DNA from: Phyllostachys edulis
Lineage: Eukaryota > Streptophyta > Magnoliopsida > Poales > Poaceae
NCBI GenBank assembly: GCA_036346405.1
Contig: CM070554.1
Span: 48,383,058-48,447,057, forward strand
DNA length: 64,000 nt
Reading direction: 5' to 3'
A program made the translations under genes and the position numbers. Within the stretch, counting starts at the first letter, position 1. Each line of letters begins with the position of its first letter. The notes under the pieces were generated by a model. The model was not told where the DNA came from. It saw only the letters and a program-made list of their open reading frames with translations, and made no database searches. Below are positions 10,205-21,877 of the stretch, one piece after another.

Positions 10205-11969
10205 CACTAGCAATCTTGGTATATGCATGTGTGTAGTCCCTCCATTCCATACACTTCATTCATTCCATTCATTCAAATACTCGTTCCGTGATTTCTTCAT
10301 ATGGTTCAATGATGTTGACTTGTTAACGTTTGTGGTATGTGTAATATCCCGTTCAAATATAAAACATATAAGTGACTAGTTTAAAATTAAAAGAAATTAG
10401 AAAAGGAAAATTCAGAATTTTGGAGGAGTTTTAGAACTCGGGCCTTTGGCCCATAGCTCCTTGGGCCCATGTGGGGGAACTAAAACCTAGCACCCTAATA
10501 CTGCAGCATGTCACTGTAGTGCCGCCGTCACTGTAGCACGGCGCTACTGTAGCGCTCCCCTCTCCTCTGGTGCTTCCCCTGCAGATTGGCCGGCCATAAG
10601 GAAGAGGAAGGAGAGAGAAGAAGAGAGGAGAAGGGAGAGGAAGAAGAAGAAAGTGGAGGTTATCTTCATGAGGACTACAACGCGGTCCAGCGGGGGATTT
10701 CATGGGTAAGATCGTGATTCTTAATAGCTAGTTCGGTTCTATAGATGTGTTTTGCTACCGATTAATCATTGCAGTATCCTGCTGTCGTAGATCGGTAGTA
10801 CTGCAGTTCTGTTGATTCGCGAGATTTGGTTAGTTCCAGGCAGATTAAGTATTTAGGGTCTGCTGGAGATAGATGGGGAATTTCGTTATCTTTCTAGAAA
10901 GTATTAAATCATAATTATTGGATAAAGGATGAATTAGTTATGAATTTTGCAAGACTGGGTGCTAATTCAGTCTTAGGATTTGTGCAGTGGTCGTAGTTCT
11001 GTACATTAGAGTTTGGAAATTGCCGAATTTGGTCTGATGATCTCCATGAGATATTTAGATAACTTTATGTTGATTCCAGAAAGGTACAGTTCATAAATTT
11101 TGGATGGATAGATCAAAAGTTATAAATTTTTAAAGTTATTACTGTAATATGTCCTTCTATTGTGGACAGAGGTGAAAGGCTTGGCTGTTTTAAACCATTG
11201 TTCCATAGTGGAAATAATTTTTATAATTTTATTGAGATAGCTGGTTTTCTGTAGTTTCCAGGGAGTCTTAGAACAATGAGTTTGGCTATGCCAAACAAAA
11301 GTTATGATTTTCCCAAGTCAGAGATACCGAAGATGACAGAACGGTCTTCGGGATTAAAAACAAAGTATTAGATGTGGTATTTTGACCTTTTGGTCACCTG
11401 AGAAGTTGTAGCTAAGATTATGTAGATTCCAGGAAATTTGGATTCATGACTTTTGGAGTTTTGACTCAAAAGTTATGGATTTTTATTTAATAGCTGTCTG
11501 TTTGGACAGATTTGGATTTTGGGAGTATATCGGTTAATGTTCGGTTTCGCTCAGAACGATCGCTCTCGCTTTTGTTCCAATGCAATGTTGTGCAAGTTTG
11601 GTTGATTTTAGTATAATTCACGGTTGTCAGGTGGTGGTGACCCCCGGGGCTAGAGGTTTCCGTCGTTGTCTTCTGTCTCATGGTTGAGGCAAGTACCTTG
11701 GTTGATTAACTTAATATGAGTGAATGGCATTGTTTGCTAATACTATGAGTATATGTGCTGTTCATGGTTGCTAAGATATTATGAAGGTTAATATTCAGGT
11801 TTCATAGTGTTACAAATTATGTGCTATTCATGGATGTTTAAAAATTATGAAGTCAATGATCATGAATGCTTGTAGTATGAATAGATTTATTCATATGTGA
11901 GGTTGTTGCAAATGCATGATTATGATGATTTAAGATTTCATTCATATGCATCATGATGGCATATTGAAG

Positions 11970-12164
11970 GCTTGGTCATGTGATGACCAAGCAATTGTTG
12001 AGGTCCCCGTCATGATTATGACGGGCTAAAGGTCCCCATGCTCGTGGAGCATGGGCTTTGGTCCCCATACTTGCGGAGTATGGGCAATTGGTCCCTGTGC
12101 TAGAAGGCACAGGCATGGGTATGCATCGACGGATGCATACTTTGCATTACCGGTAAAATGCAAA
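11970..12164 (+). repeat. Seven-hairpin array in E3 LTR
   Basis: Stems: GCTTGGTCAT/ATGACCAAGC (10 bp, 11970-11992), CCCGTCAT/ATGACGGG, CCCATGCTC/GAGCATGGG (9 bp), CCCATACT/AGTATGGG, CCTGTGC/GCACAGG, GTATGCATC/GATGCATAC (9 bp, loop GACG) and TTTGCATT/AATGCAAA. All seven are perfect. This is the best-preserved array in the window. Confidence 0.92.
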
Positions 12165-12599
12165 AGAGAAAGAGAAAGAGAAAGTGTTTTTGAGCATCTC
12201 GCATAGCATGAGCATATGAAATGAGTGTTGTAAAGATTTGTGAATGGCTGTGGATCATTACAGATGCTTATGTTATTGTTGCCATTTATTGTACTTGCTG
12301 AGTCTTTGGGCTCACTCTTGCTGTTGTTGTTTGTTTTTTTAGGTACCCTTTACAAGAACGACATGCATGGGAGGGAATAAACCTAGAGTGGTTGCACAAT
12401 GGCACGAGCTACTCACCATCGAATTGTTTAGAATGATAGTTTTTGTAGTTGAAGGAATTTGATTAGAGAATTAATTATGATTACTCCTCATGCTTGGATT
12501 AATCGTAATAATGATGGTTAGCATAGCTTGAATGCTTAAGATTATGTTTTAGTTGATTAGCATATGTTGGATTTTTCTCTTATGGTATATTTGTCTGTT

Positions 12600-12635
12600 G
12601 GGACCTCCGGTATAGTTAACTATACAAAGGAGGTT
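12600..12635 (+). other. Terminal LTR hairpin (E3)
   Basis: GACCTCC/GGAGGTT arms enclose the perfect inner palindrome TATAGTTAACTATA. The inner arm is longer than in S1 because of paired substitutions. Confidence 0.7.
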
Positions 12636-12726
12636 CTGCCGGATTTTTAGAAGATTGTTCTAGTTTAAATTGATTATAATTTAGTTTTGGTAACATTTTA
12701 GGCTCTTGTTGGGCTGGGGTGTTACA

Positions 12727-14394
12727 GTTGGTATCAGAGCGGGCTGTAGGTCCGTGGTGACTAGATTAATTAAAATTTTCTAATGGCTAATCAACTTAAA
12801 AGTTTGACACACTAGTGCACAGTAGGATGGGGATGGGCTAATCATTGCATTTACGTTTCCGTTACATCGTTTTGATGATCACTGATATGAATTGAGTATG
12901 ATTGCTTATTAACTAATTATATGATTGTCATGAGATGATCTTGCATACTTATAATTGATTATATTGGTTATGTTTGCTGTTGATAGGTTGAGGTGGTGGT
13001 TGTAGCCCTGGGCTTTACCAGGTTACACCACCATTCGTGGTATGGAAGTAGAGGAGTAGATACCCCGACTACCCTAGCTATAGGTGTTGAGGGTGAATTC
13101 CTTTAGAAAAGTTGTTCTCTTCTTGAGCTTGAATTAGGCCACTTCTAGTTACTGATTCTTTGTTGATGATTTTTCTTGAGTTAGAGCTTACAATACAATG
13201 GTGAAGTTTTCATTGGTCTTCCTTGGTCTCAGAAGCGATTACTTGATCTCTGAATGCTGATCTATTGTTGCTTGTGTGAGCGTCGGTTAACAAAGATGAT
13301 TGATCTTTTTATGGGAGGTCCGCCTTCTTATTGGAAAATATGAATAATTTATTCACTTTGGTATTACAGATATTGAAAGTTTCTGTTGCAAGTTCTTTAA
13401 CATGTGAAAACTTTGACTTTTGTGTTTCTTTTGGGATTATTTCAAGTGTTGAAATTTAGTGCCCTTTGTTCTAAAAAGAATTAAAATCCTTCTATGTTGT
13501 CTTGTTATGTTTAAGCGAGAGATGGTAAACATAGAAGTTCGTTGTTAAGGTATGAGTTATCAAGTCGAATCTGTGGCGTGTGCATGATTGGTCTTAACCC
13601 AGAACATTGGAATTGAAGTTGATTAATTTGATGTTGTCATAGAATAATTACCTGGTGGGTAGTAACTAAGAGTATGTCCATACTTAAATAGAGTCAGAAG
13701 GGTTATTAAAAGTATGGAACATTGATGAACTAGTTTGATCACTATAGGTGATAAATTTGGTAAGTTTGTTTTGGGTAAAATGGATTTGCGGGTCTCAACG
13801 TGTTAGTCTAACCCTTTGGGATGGTTAAGTCCGTAAGGTGTTAGGTTGTTGTCATAATGGTCATTAATCTTGGAGTTATCTTTTATGAATATGTATCGAT
13901 CATATGTAATTGCTAGGTGCAATTATTATGTATCAAGTATGGTGTTGAGCATCCTAAGAAGTGAACCGATGGGATGTAATTGGGATCTATGTTTACGTGA
14001 TGGTGGAGTGGTAGGATAATAGTATGTTTTGATGAGAGGGTTGATTATTGCAATTGTTTAGTTTTCTAAATCTGTTGGATTACTTGATCTCAGTAGATTA
14101 ATTTAACTGTGTAGGAAGGGAGAGATAAGGATGTATTTGACTATTGTCTTAGTGGATAATAATCTGGAAGTTTCTTTGTAGGGCTACTTGATAATCCTAC
14201 ATTTGCTAGTGGGAATGCAAAGAGAGAGAGGACCACAAATTCTTCCATAACTGAATAACCGTTAAATGTCTATGGTGACTGCTAGATTAGATTGGTGTGC
14301 ACTAAATTGATGTTGAGCATTGTTAATAGGTTAATGATTGGAATTTAATAGCAACCTTTAGTTTCGATTCTGTGACCACCCTTCGTGGTGGATG
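12727..14394 (+). mobile_element. Leader/internal remnant of E3
   Basis: It follows the PBS and matches the leaders of E4 and E5, including the GGTTACACCACC segment near 13021. No frame is open beyond short chance ORFs and I see no gag or pol motif. The sequence fades into LTR-like sequence at about 14395, so most of the interior, the PPT and the 3' LTR are missing. The right boundary is approximate. Confidence 0.6.
12729..12740 (+). other. Primer-binding site of E3
   Basis: TGGTATCAGAGC starts two bases after the LTR end at 12726 and matches plant initiator tRNA-Met. It is identical to the E1 and E5 sites. Confidence 0.92.
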
Positions 14395-15005
14395 TTTTGT
14401 TTGTGATCATGGATGATCCCTTTATGTTCTCATTCATTCATTGATTGAGTTCATTTAACCCTCGTAGATATGCTAATCATTGATGCATTAGTTGATTAGC
14501 ACATTTTGGATGTCCTTTGATGAATCGTTTATATTGGAGGATTTGATTGTGATTGATGCTATATTAAACTGTTTGAACCTCCAGTATAGCCATCTATACA
14601 AAGGAGGTTCTGCCGGATTTTAGAGAAATATCTTAGTTTTTATTGATTAGAACGTTAGTTAGTAGCAGACCAGGCTCATGTTGAGTTTGATTGTTTGCAT
14701 TAGGTCATTCATGAATTAAAAGCTTGGTTGATGGTTGATATTATCAACCTTCATGATATGGTTGGATTAGCAATGGGTTAGTGAACTGCGTATAGACTCT
14801 TGATTGTATTATCGTAATCGAACCAATCTGATTAGATGTTCGAGATTGAATTGTTGACGAATTCTGATTCAATTCTTGTATCTATTCTTCTAGATACTGA
14901 TCTTTTTAGGTTACTATTTGAAAGTTGGTTGAAATTATTCCGTAGTGTTGTTGTATGTTAGTCTTTTAGGTAACATTTTGGTTTCCGCATAGCCAAGGTG
15001 TTACG
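14395..15005 (+). mobile_element. LTR 3' fragment
   Basis: The segment near 14498-14520 matches the E3 LTR near 12550, and a terminal hairpin lies at 14575-14610. A second end-like GGTGTTACG occurs at 14997-15005. It could be the E3 3' LTR remnant or the displaced end of the E2 LTR. It is strongly diverged. Confidence 0.5.
14575..14610 (+). other. Terminal LTR hairpin (LTR fragment)
   Basis: GAACCTCC/GGAGGTTC outer stem with inner TATAG..CTATA arms. The inner loop differs from the other copies while both stems are kept. Confidence 0.6.
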
Positions 15006-15437
15006 AATACATGTTATTTAAAGTTGGAGATTTTGGTATATAATTGTTGATTCACATGTTATGGAAAGACAGAGTACTAGTACATGTGCATGTTGAGAAC
15101 ATACCTGAGACTTGGTCACGTGGTGACCAAGTATGTATATTTGAGGTCCCTGTCATGTAGATGACGGGCTTGTGGTCCCTAAATTCGTGGAATGTGGGCA
15201 TTGAGTAGAGGTCCCCATCATGAAGTTATTCATGTATGTTGTTGATGCAATACATGTTATTTAAAGTTGGAGATTTTGGTATATAATTGTTGATTCACAT
15301 GTTATGAAAAGATAGAGTACTAGTACATGTGCATGTTGTGAACATACCTGAGACTTGGTCACGTGGTGACTAAGTATGTATATTTGAGGTCTCCGTCATG
15401 TAGATGACGGGCTTGTGGTCCCAACATTCGTGGAATA
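15006..15437 (+). repeat. Tandemly duplicated LTR segment (2 x about 240 bp)
   Basis: The stretch starting at 15006 (AATACATG...) is repeated from 15249 at an offset of 243 bases, with only a few substitutions. Both copies carry the first units of the hairpin array (ACTTGGTCAC/GTGACCAAGT at 15110-15132, and again at 15353-15375 with one broken pair). The best match is the S2-type LTR around 42220-42400. The second copy is cut by E4 at 15437. Confidence 0.8.
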
Positions 15438-15573
15438 TGTAATACTACGATTTATTCTAAGCAAGAAAGCGTTCATAACAGAAATTAGACACAAGAAAAA
15501 GGGGGTTTCTGCAGTTCTTCGGCAACTTGGGCCTCAGGCCTTGGTCCAGGAGGCCCATGAGGGGCCGACCACC

Positions 15574-15582
15574 AATAAAAGG
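15574..15582 (+). promoter_or_regulatory. TATA-like box in E4 5' LTR
   Basis: AATAAAAGG is followed by a G-run and AAACCCTAA, then repeated CTACAG boxes, including the perfect 16 bp palindrome TACTGTAGCTACAGTA at 15603-15618. The arrangement is repeated in the 3' LTR at 22013. It is the likely core promoter for the element transcript. Confidence 0.45.
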
Positions 15583-16902
15583 AGGGGGGAAACCCTAATC
15601 CATACTGTAGCTACAGTACTGCCGCCGCTACAGTGCATGGCTACAGTGCATCTCCCCCCCCCCTCGCTGCCGGTGAAGACGATCCTTGTTGCTACCGGCC
15701 AAGTGGAGGAAGAAGGAAGGTCACCCGGGTGATTGCCCGACCAAGAAGAAGAAGAAGAGGAAGGGGAAGAAGGGAGAAAGGCAAAGGAGGGGAGGTCTCC
15801 AGCAAGTGTTCGTGATCTTCAGCAACTCGTCGTAGGTAACCATCGTTCCCCATGGATTAGTTGATTAATTCGATGTTTAGCAATGTCGGCTGATTAGATC
15901 CCTTTCTGGCCAGTCATTTGAACGGCGGTTTTGAGGTCCTTAGAGGCATAATCCGTGGATCCCATCTCTTAGAAAAAGTTGGGTCGTGTCCTTAGCTTTC
16001 CGTGGCCGCCAAGAACACCCAAATCCGATTAACTATTAGCGAGTTATGAATTTTCTAGTGTCGCTGTCCTGATAATCTGTCAGCATTCTGACAGTCTGTA
16101 GAAATTTGAGTTAATATATTATTTAAACACGAAATTAGAGGATCTCGATATAATGAAAAAGATGGGTAATTTCCTCACCTTTTCATAAAGCTAAAGAACG
16201 TAAGAATTGGACTTTCGTAGCAAAAGTTATGATAATTTTAGTGTACTGTCCAGAGAACCCGACGTGATAATTGATGTTCTGTAGATTGGTTTGGTAGGGG
16301 CAGTATATGGCAGAATCAGAAGGGCTCCCCAACTAAGTTTATTTAGGAAATTTAATTACCTTTCCAGAAAGTCTAAGAAAACCTGAATTGGACTTCTGTA
16401 GAAATAGTTATGAATTTTTGAAGTCGACTGTCCACCGAGGGGGACAGATCGACGTGTAGGCTTGGGGTTGGGATCGAGTTAGACGCTCTTCAAGTTAGAG
16501 ATTATTGTTGTATGCTTTGGTTTGTTCCGCTACTGCTATCTTAGTATGCGCTATATTAATTACTCAGGTGGTGGACGGGTCCCGGGGGCGGCACCTTCGG
16601 TGCATCCTTCACTCTCTCGCGGTTAAGGCAAGTATAATGACGGTTATAATAGATATTGCTGAATGGCAATGTTTAATATGTATAATGGGTATTTGTGTGT
16701 TCATGATCGTGATGATGGCATGTTTGATAATGTTCATGGTTGCTAGTGTTATGATTTACGTGTTAATCATGGATATCTGATAATTGTGAGTTCTATGTTT
16801 ATGAGCTTTATGAATAGGATATTCATATGAAATATTGATGTGGATGCATGTTGTGATAATTTTGAGAGTTCTTACATATGCATCATGCTGAATTATTGAA
16901 GT

Positions 16903-17095
16903 CTTGGTCACGTGATGACCAAGCATCTCTTGAGGTCCCCGTCATGTTGATGACGGGCTAAAGGTCCTCATGCTTGAAGAGCATGGGCTTAGGTCCCCAT
17001 ACGCGTGGTGTATGGGCAATGGTCCCTGTACCAGATGGTACAGGCATGGGTGTGCATCGACGGATGCGCACTTTGTATTACCGGTAAAATGCAAA
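16903..17095 (+). repeat. Seven-hairpin array in E4 5' LTR
   Basis: Stems are as in S1, except that the sixth is GTGTGCATC/GATGCGCAC, nine pairs with one G-T wobble, against the perfect GTATGCATC/GATGCATAC of E3. The third unit has lost one C (CCTCATGCT versus AGCATGGG). Confidence 0.88.
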
Positions 17096-17558
17096 AGGGA
17101 AAGAGAAGGAAGAGAATTGTCTTTTGAGCATATTGCATACATGCATGTGTAAGATAGTTGATATGTGGAATTGAGAGGTTTAATTGCTGATTTACATGGT
17201 TGTTCATTGTTGATGCCTTTTATTATACTTGCTGAGTCTTTGGGCTCACCTCTTGTTTTTTGCTGTGTTTTTAGGTACTTCTTGCAAGAACGGCATACAT
17301 GGGAGGGAGTAGGATTTGCTAAGGATGCACTCACTACCACACATTCTTTTAGAGATGATCATCATTAGTTCATACCTTAACAAAAGCAAACTGCTTAAGG
17401 AATAATTTTGGTTATGCTTGAATGCATTGAACTATTTGTAATAATGAGGGTGGTAAATCTTGATTATGCTTACTTATGCTTTTAGCTGAATAGATTCACT
17501 ATGGTTGCTTGATGGATTTTAGATATTGAGATATTGATAATAAATTATGCATCTGACG

Positions 17559-17594
17559 GAACCTCCGGTATATTTAGTTATACAAAGGAGGTTC
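17559..17594 (+). other. Terminal LTR hairpin (E4 5' LTR)
   Basis: GAACCTCC/GGAGGTTC outer stem, with the inner arm weakened (GTATATTTAGTTATAC). Confidence 0.65.
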
Positions 17595-17686
17595 TGCTGA
17601 ATTTTTGTATGAAGTTTTAGTTTGTATATGTTTTAAATTAATTATTTTAGTAGCATTCTAGGCCTTTATTGGGTGGGGTGTTACAT

Positions 17687-17697
17687 TGGTATCGAGC
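17687..17697 (+). other. Primer-binding site of E4 (one base short)
   Basis: TGGTATCGAGC lacks the A of TGGTATCAGAGC. The same one-base loss is seen in noaN at 33898-33908. This may be a sequencing slip or a real decay of the primer site. Confidence 0.75.
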
Positions 17698-20600
17698 GGT
17701 CAGTAGGTCCGTGGTGAATGGAACTAATTAAAATTTGCTAGTGTCTATTCAATTTAAAAATTTGACACACTAGTGCACAGTAGAATGGGAATGGGCAAAG
17801 CATTGCATTTACGTTTCCGCTATATCGTATTGTTGATTGCTGATATGAATTGAGTATTATTGCTCATTAATTGATTATATGATTATTATGTGTGGGGATA
17901 ACCCATGTTGAGAGGTTGAGGTCGTGGTTGTGGCCCTGGGCTTTACCAGGTTACACCACCGTTCGTGGTGTAGGAATAGTGAAGTGTCTATAGCGGATAT
18001 CATAGTATAGGCGTTGATAATGAGTATCTTTAGAAGAGTGGTTCTCTTCCTGGAATTGGCATTTGGTCAACCCTTGTCCGATAGTGATTGGTGAATTTCT
18101 TTTGGGTTATTATTTTTTTGCGGCTGATGGGTTGCTTTGAGAAAGGTTGGTGTGTTTCCCTTGGCTAAATTCGTCTCGTAAAGCAATCATTGTTTTCCCA
18201 ACCGATGAGTTATTCTTGCGGCTGGTGAACTTGGTTGATTGACAAGTTTGACCTTTGTATTGGAGTTTTGTCCTTTCCATTGGAAAACATGAACCATTTA
18301 TTCGCTTGATGTTTTTGGTTAATGAAAGTTTCCTTTTGCAAGTCCTTTATTACGTGGAGGCTTTGACTCAATATATCTCTCTTGGGTATTTTGAGTGTTG
18401 AAGATTTATGGTTCTCTTTTACTAAAGAAGATGTTAAACCCTTTAGCGATGTTTTGTCGTGGTTATGTGAGAGGGTATAATCAAAGCAATTAATGGATAT
18501 GATATGGATTATCAGGTTGGGTCTACAATGTGTGCTTGATCGATTTTAACTAGGATCCTTGAAAGGAAAGTTGAATAAGATGAGGTTGTCCTCTAGTAGT
18601 TCTCAATGAGCTGTGACTATGAGTATGACTATATTTAGTCGGAATCAATAGAGTTATTAAGAAGTGTGGAACGTTGATGAAATGGTTGATCAATAGAATT
18701 GTTTAGTTTGCTAAACTTATTAGATTATTCGGTCTTAATGGATTAATCTAATTGTGTAGGAAGAGGAATGTAAGGATGAGTTCGACTGATGTCTTAGTAG
18801 ATAATAACATGGAGTTTTCTTTAATTGGCTATTCGATGATCTTAATTTCGCTCGTGGGAAAAAAAACAAATAGAGAAAGGACCAACAATTTTGTCCATGA
18901 TTGAATTATCATCAATGGTTTATGAAGGATTTAATATGTAACTTTGTGGTTGCATGATGGTGAAATTGTCGGATAATAGTATGCCTTTGATGAAAGGGTT
19001 TTAGAATAACCATTTAAATTGTGTAGTAGGTTCCCTCAAAAATTAAGTGGTTGTTGTAATGATATTGTAAGAATTTGGTATACTCTCAATTGAGGATGAG
19101 ATGATAAAGTGGTATGTAATACTTTGGTAAGCCGTTGGGGGCTTTATAAAGGAAGAGTTGACGATAACGAATCTTGTTAAGAGTAGATTATTCTTGATGT
19201 TAGCAAGATTGTCCACAAGGGATTCTGACTCGTTGTAGTGGTGATGATTCTTCTAGAGAAAAGGAAATTAATTGCCTTGCGTAATATAAGTTAAAGGAAA
19301 TGTTTGGAGTTTGCATTCGTGGTCTTTTGGGAGTTCGTGATTTACATAGTAGATGGAATTAATTGAGCAATGTGACGTATGGGAAGGTTCCGTTTGGTAC
19401 CTAAGTGATTAATGTTATTTGGTTTTATAGGCATTTCTTGTTTGGATTGGCAAGTAATGTTGTAATCAAAGAAAATTGCTTTCTTTGTTAACGGAAGATG
19501 TGTACCATAAGCATTTGAGGTTGGAGTTAAGAATTGTAATCTGCAACTTTTCCGTTATTCTGACTTAAGAGTTTCTTGAGTTTCAATAGCAATGTTTTAT
19601 CTTGATTTATGGAGGTTTGATATTCCTTCTTGTGGACATGTGCCCTCAACTGTGGACTCGTATTTTACTTTCCGAGATCATTGCTATTTGATTGTTCTTC
19701 TTGGTCTCGTGCTCACTCCGAGGAGCAACGTTTTCTTGTGCGTTGGAACCTGTTTTTGGTTTGTTTCTTCCTTTTGAGAAAGGGATTAACAAACTTATGT
19801 TGCCAAGTCTTATAAAGTGTAATATAGCGACTGGTTGTTGGTGGACAAGTATTTGGTAGTGATGAGATTTTGGGAACCAACCTATTTGAAGTACAGAAGA
19901 CAGTGAATTGGTTTTGACTTATAACACCTAGAGGGAGTTCTATTTAAAAGGAATGTTTGTCGATGAAATAAAATTGATTAGTGTTACAACTAGTGGAACC
20001 TATGGCGAATTATGATCCAATAACCTTTGCCCATGTTAGGATTATCGAAAGTATGGACTCTTGATAAATGCATTAGAGTATCGCAATTGGATACTAAGTA
20101 ATAGTGTGTAGAAGAGTTATGATGGTGAAGTTTAATGAGAGTAGCGGTGTGGAGAAACCTAAGCGTTGTGCTAATTAATGGGATAGCGAGAATTGTTGAG
20201 ATATTGTCAAGTATGATTCGCCTCGATGGGTAACCCTATGGGGTTAGATTATCTCTAAGGATAACTTGGTCAAGAATTTATTTATTTATCGATGTTAGTG
20301 ATTGAGTATGTTTGAATCTTGGTCAACCGGTTAGAGTATTGCGAATGGGTATACTTTGGTTGTGTACCGAATTGGATTGGTGTGGATTAGAGGAGATCTA
20401 AGATTGGTGAAATAAATCGCCTTGGGGCGATTACTTGATTAGTGAGGAATGTTGATAATAATAACCGAGGTTATTATTGAGTCATGTGAAATTTTAGTAA
20501 AGGAATATGAGGTTTTCCTATCAATTATAGCGTAAATTGTGGCGAAGACTTGAAGGTTGAATTTGGGCTTTACATTGTTATGGTAGCACATTGGAGACCC

Positions 20601-21864
20601 AAATATTATGTGTAGAGGTAGATGAACAGAAGCGAATTTTGAATAGTGTGTTGATCTTGGATAGTATACTTTGAGTAAAGTAAATGAGAATGTGTCTTTG
20701 AGAATTTGAAGTAGACTATCTTTAATGAATGAGATGATGTGGTTGTGGGTGAAAAATCTCTATTGAGGTGATGGAAACCATTTGTCAAAATAATTCCTTT
20801 AGTATAGGAGTGGACTAGAGAATCCTTTTGTGGATTAGTAGAGTCCCTCTAAATAAGTATGGTTGATCTTTCAGTTTGAGGATCATTTTGGGATTGCTGA
20901 TTAAGAGGAAGGAGTTAGTGTGATAATTCTGGACACCCATGATTTAGGAAAGGGTTTTATTTCTTAAAAGAACATATGAGAAAAGAATGTTTTCTCGAGT
21001 AGAGAAGTGCTCTATTGGTTCTTGTTTGAGTTGGATTTTTATGATGGAGATCATGTACAATTTGAGTTGACTTATGTTGACAAGGTGGTTCTGTCGGTTC
21101 AGAAAATAAATGAAGTGTTTGATTTGAGCATTTGAGCGATTTGTTTTTGGATTATGTGGAGTTTATTTGAAAACTACCTTGTTGGAGTCTTGGAAAGGTT
21201 TTCATGAGGAATCTTCGATTTTGGATTTGAGGGTTTTGGAGGAAAGTTGGTATCTGCATTGTAAATCCTTTGTTTTCAATTGAATCTGATTATTAAAATT
21301 TGATTAAAATAAGTTGTGTTGCACGTCCCTGCTTAACAGGGGGTTCTCCTTATTATGATGAAGAGGTCGACTGAGAGATGGAACAAGAGTTCCATATGTT
21401 ACGTGCAAGTTATGTGGTTTGGTCCCGAAGAGAAAGATAGCCCAAAGTATACATTGGTTGTTTTCGATAGTTGCGGGGATTTTGGAAGATGGCGTATTGC
21501 TAGGACCGCCTTAGGGTCCATATGTGGAGTACACAATGTCTGGTATGTTCTGGTGCCGAATGAGTACCTGGGTGATTCGGAGTTTTGAGGTTTCGTTAGA
21601 GCCCTTGAACAGCGAGTAAGACCTCACGTCTGAGTCTCGTGCAGTGTACGTATACTAGAGAGGTCGGAACGAGCATTGAGGCATAAGACATTGGTATCCG
21701 TGAAGGTGCCATGGTCGCATCACTATGAGCAAGAATCGACAAGGGAACTGGAGTCTCGCATGCGCGAGCAGTATCCGAGTTTGTTCACCGCGGGTACGTG
21801 TTCTACTGTTGTTAGATTCTAATCGCAATTTTTCTTTCGCATAGATTCGGGGTCGAATCCTGTT

Positions 21865-21877
21865 AAGGGGGGTAGAA
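21865..21877 (+). other. Polypurine tract of E4
   Basis: AAGGGGGGTAGAA immediately precedes TGTAATACTACG, one base different from the E2 tract. Confidence 0.9.

Larger units (their letters stand above)
8490..10339 (+). mobile_element. 3' LTR of E2, interrupted by E3
   Basis: It starts TGTAATACTCC after a PPT. It has a TATA-like AATAAAAGG near 8694-8702 followed by GGGAAACCC, and CTTTCC...AAGTTATGA modules near 9165-9215, 9350-9400 and 9545-9590. Its hairpin array is a divergent version at 10041-10204. It is cut at 10339 by the start of another LTR (E3). The distal part is not clearly found beyond E3; some of the scrap at 14395-15005 may be its remainder. This LTR belongs to a different subfamily from S1. 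Confidence 0.75.
10340..12726 (+). mobile_element. 5' LTR of element E3 (2387 bp)
   Basis: It starts TGTAATATCCC and ends GGTGTTACA, and is followed by a PBS, which makes it a 5' LTR. The five bases before it are GTATG; the matching downstream TSD is not found. It has four CTTTCC/AAGTTATGA-type modules (about 10885-10935, 11070-11130, 11260-11310, 11430-11490), a hairpin array and a terminal hairpin. It interrupts the E2 LTR, so E3 is younger than E2. Confidence 0.88.
15438..17685 (+). mobile_element. 5' LTR of E4 (2248 bp)
   Basis: TGTAATACTACG at the start, GGTGTTACA at the end and a PBS beyond it. It has modules near 15995-16045, 16180-16235 and 16365-16415, a hairpin array at 16903-17095 and a terminal hairpin at 17559-17594. 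Confidence 0.92.
17686..21877 (+). pseudogene. Decayed interior of E4 (gag-pol relic)
   Basis: There is no open frame above about 80 codons in 4.2 kb. Faint traces of an ancient polyprotein remain. Around 19690-19745 one frame reads like YSWSRAHSEEQR, close to the stretch just after the RT active site of gypsy elements. At 21487-21600 a frame reads VHNVWYVLVPNEYLGD, and at 21720-21790 WSHHYEQESTRELE is followed by MREQYPSLF; both have the form of the integrase C-terminal end. Order and place before the PPT fit. All are crossed by stops and frameshifts. The 5' half is leader-like sequence shared with E1, E3 and E5. Confidence 0.65.

Noticed and set aside
12727..14394. A possible gag gene in the leaders of E3 to E5
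   Set aside because: No frame exceeds about 80 codons, no zinc knuckle (CCHC) was found in any frame, and the copies share no open frame.
16505..16780. 91-codon hydrophobic frame repeated at 22940-23215
   Set aside because: It lies inside both LTRs of E4, so it is duplicated by the LTR structure. It is not open in S1, S2 or T2 and has no start context.
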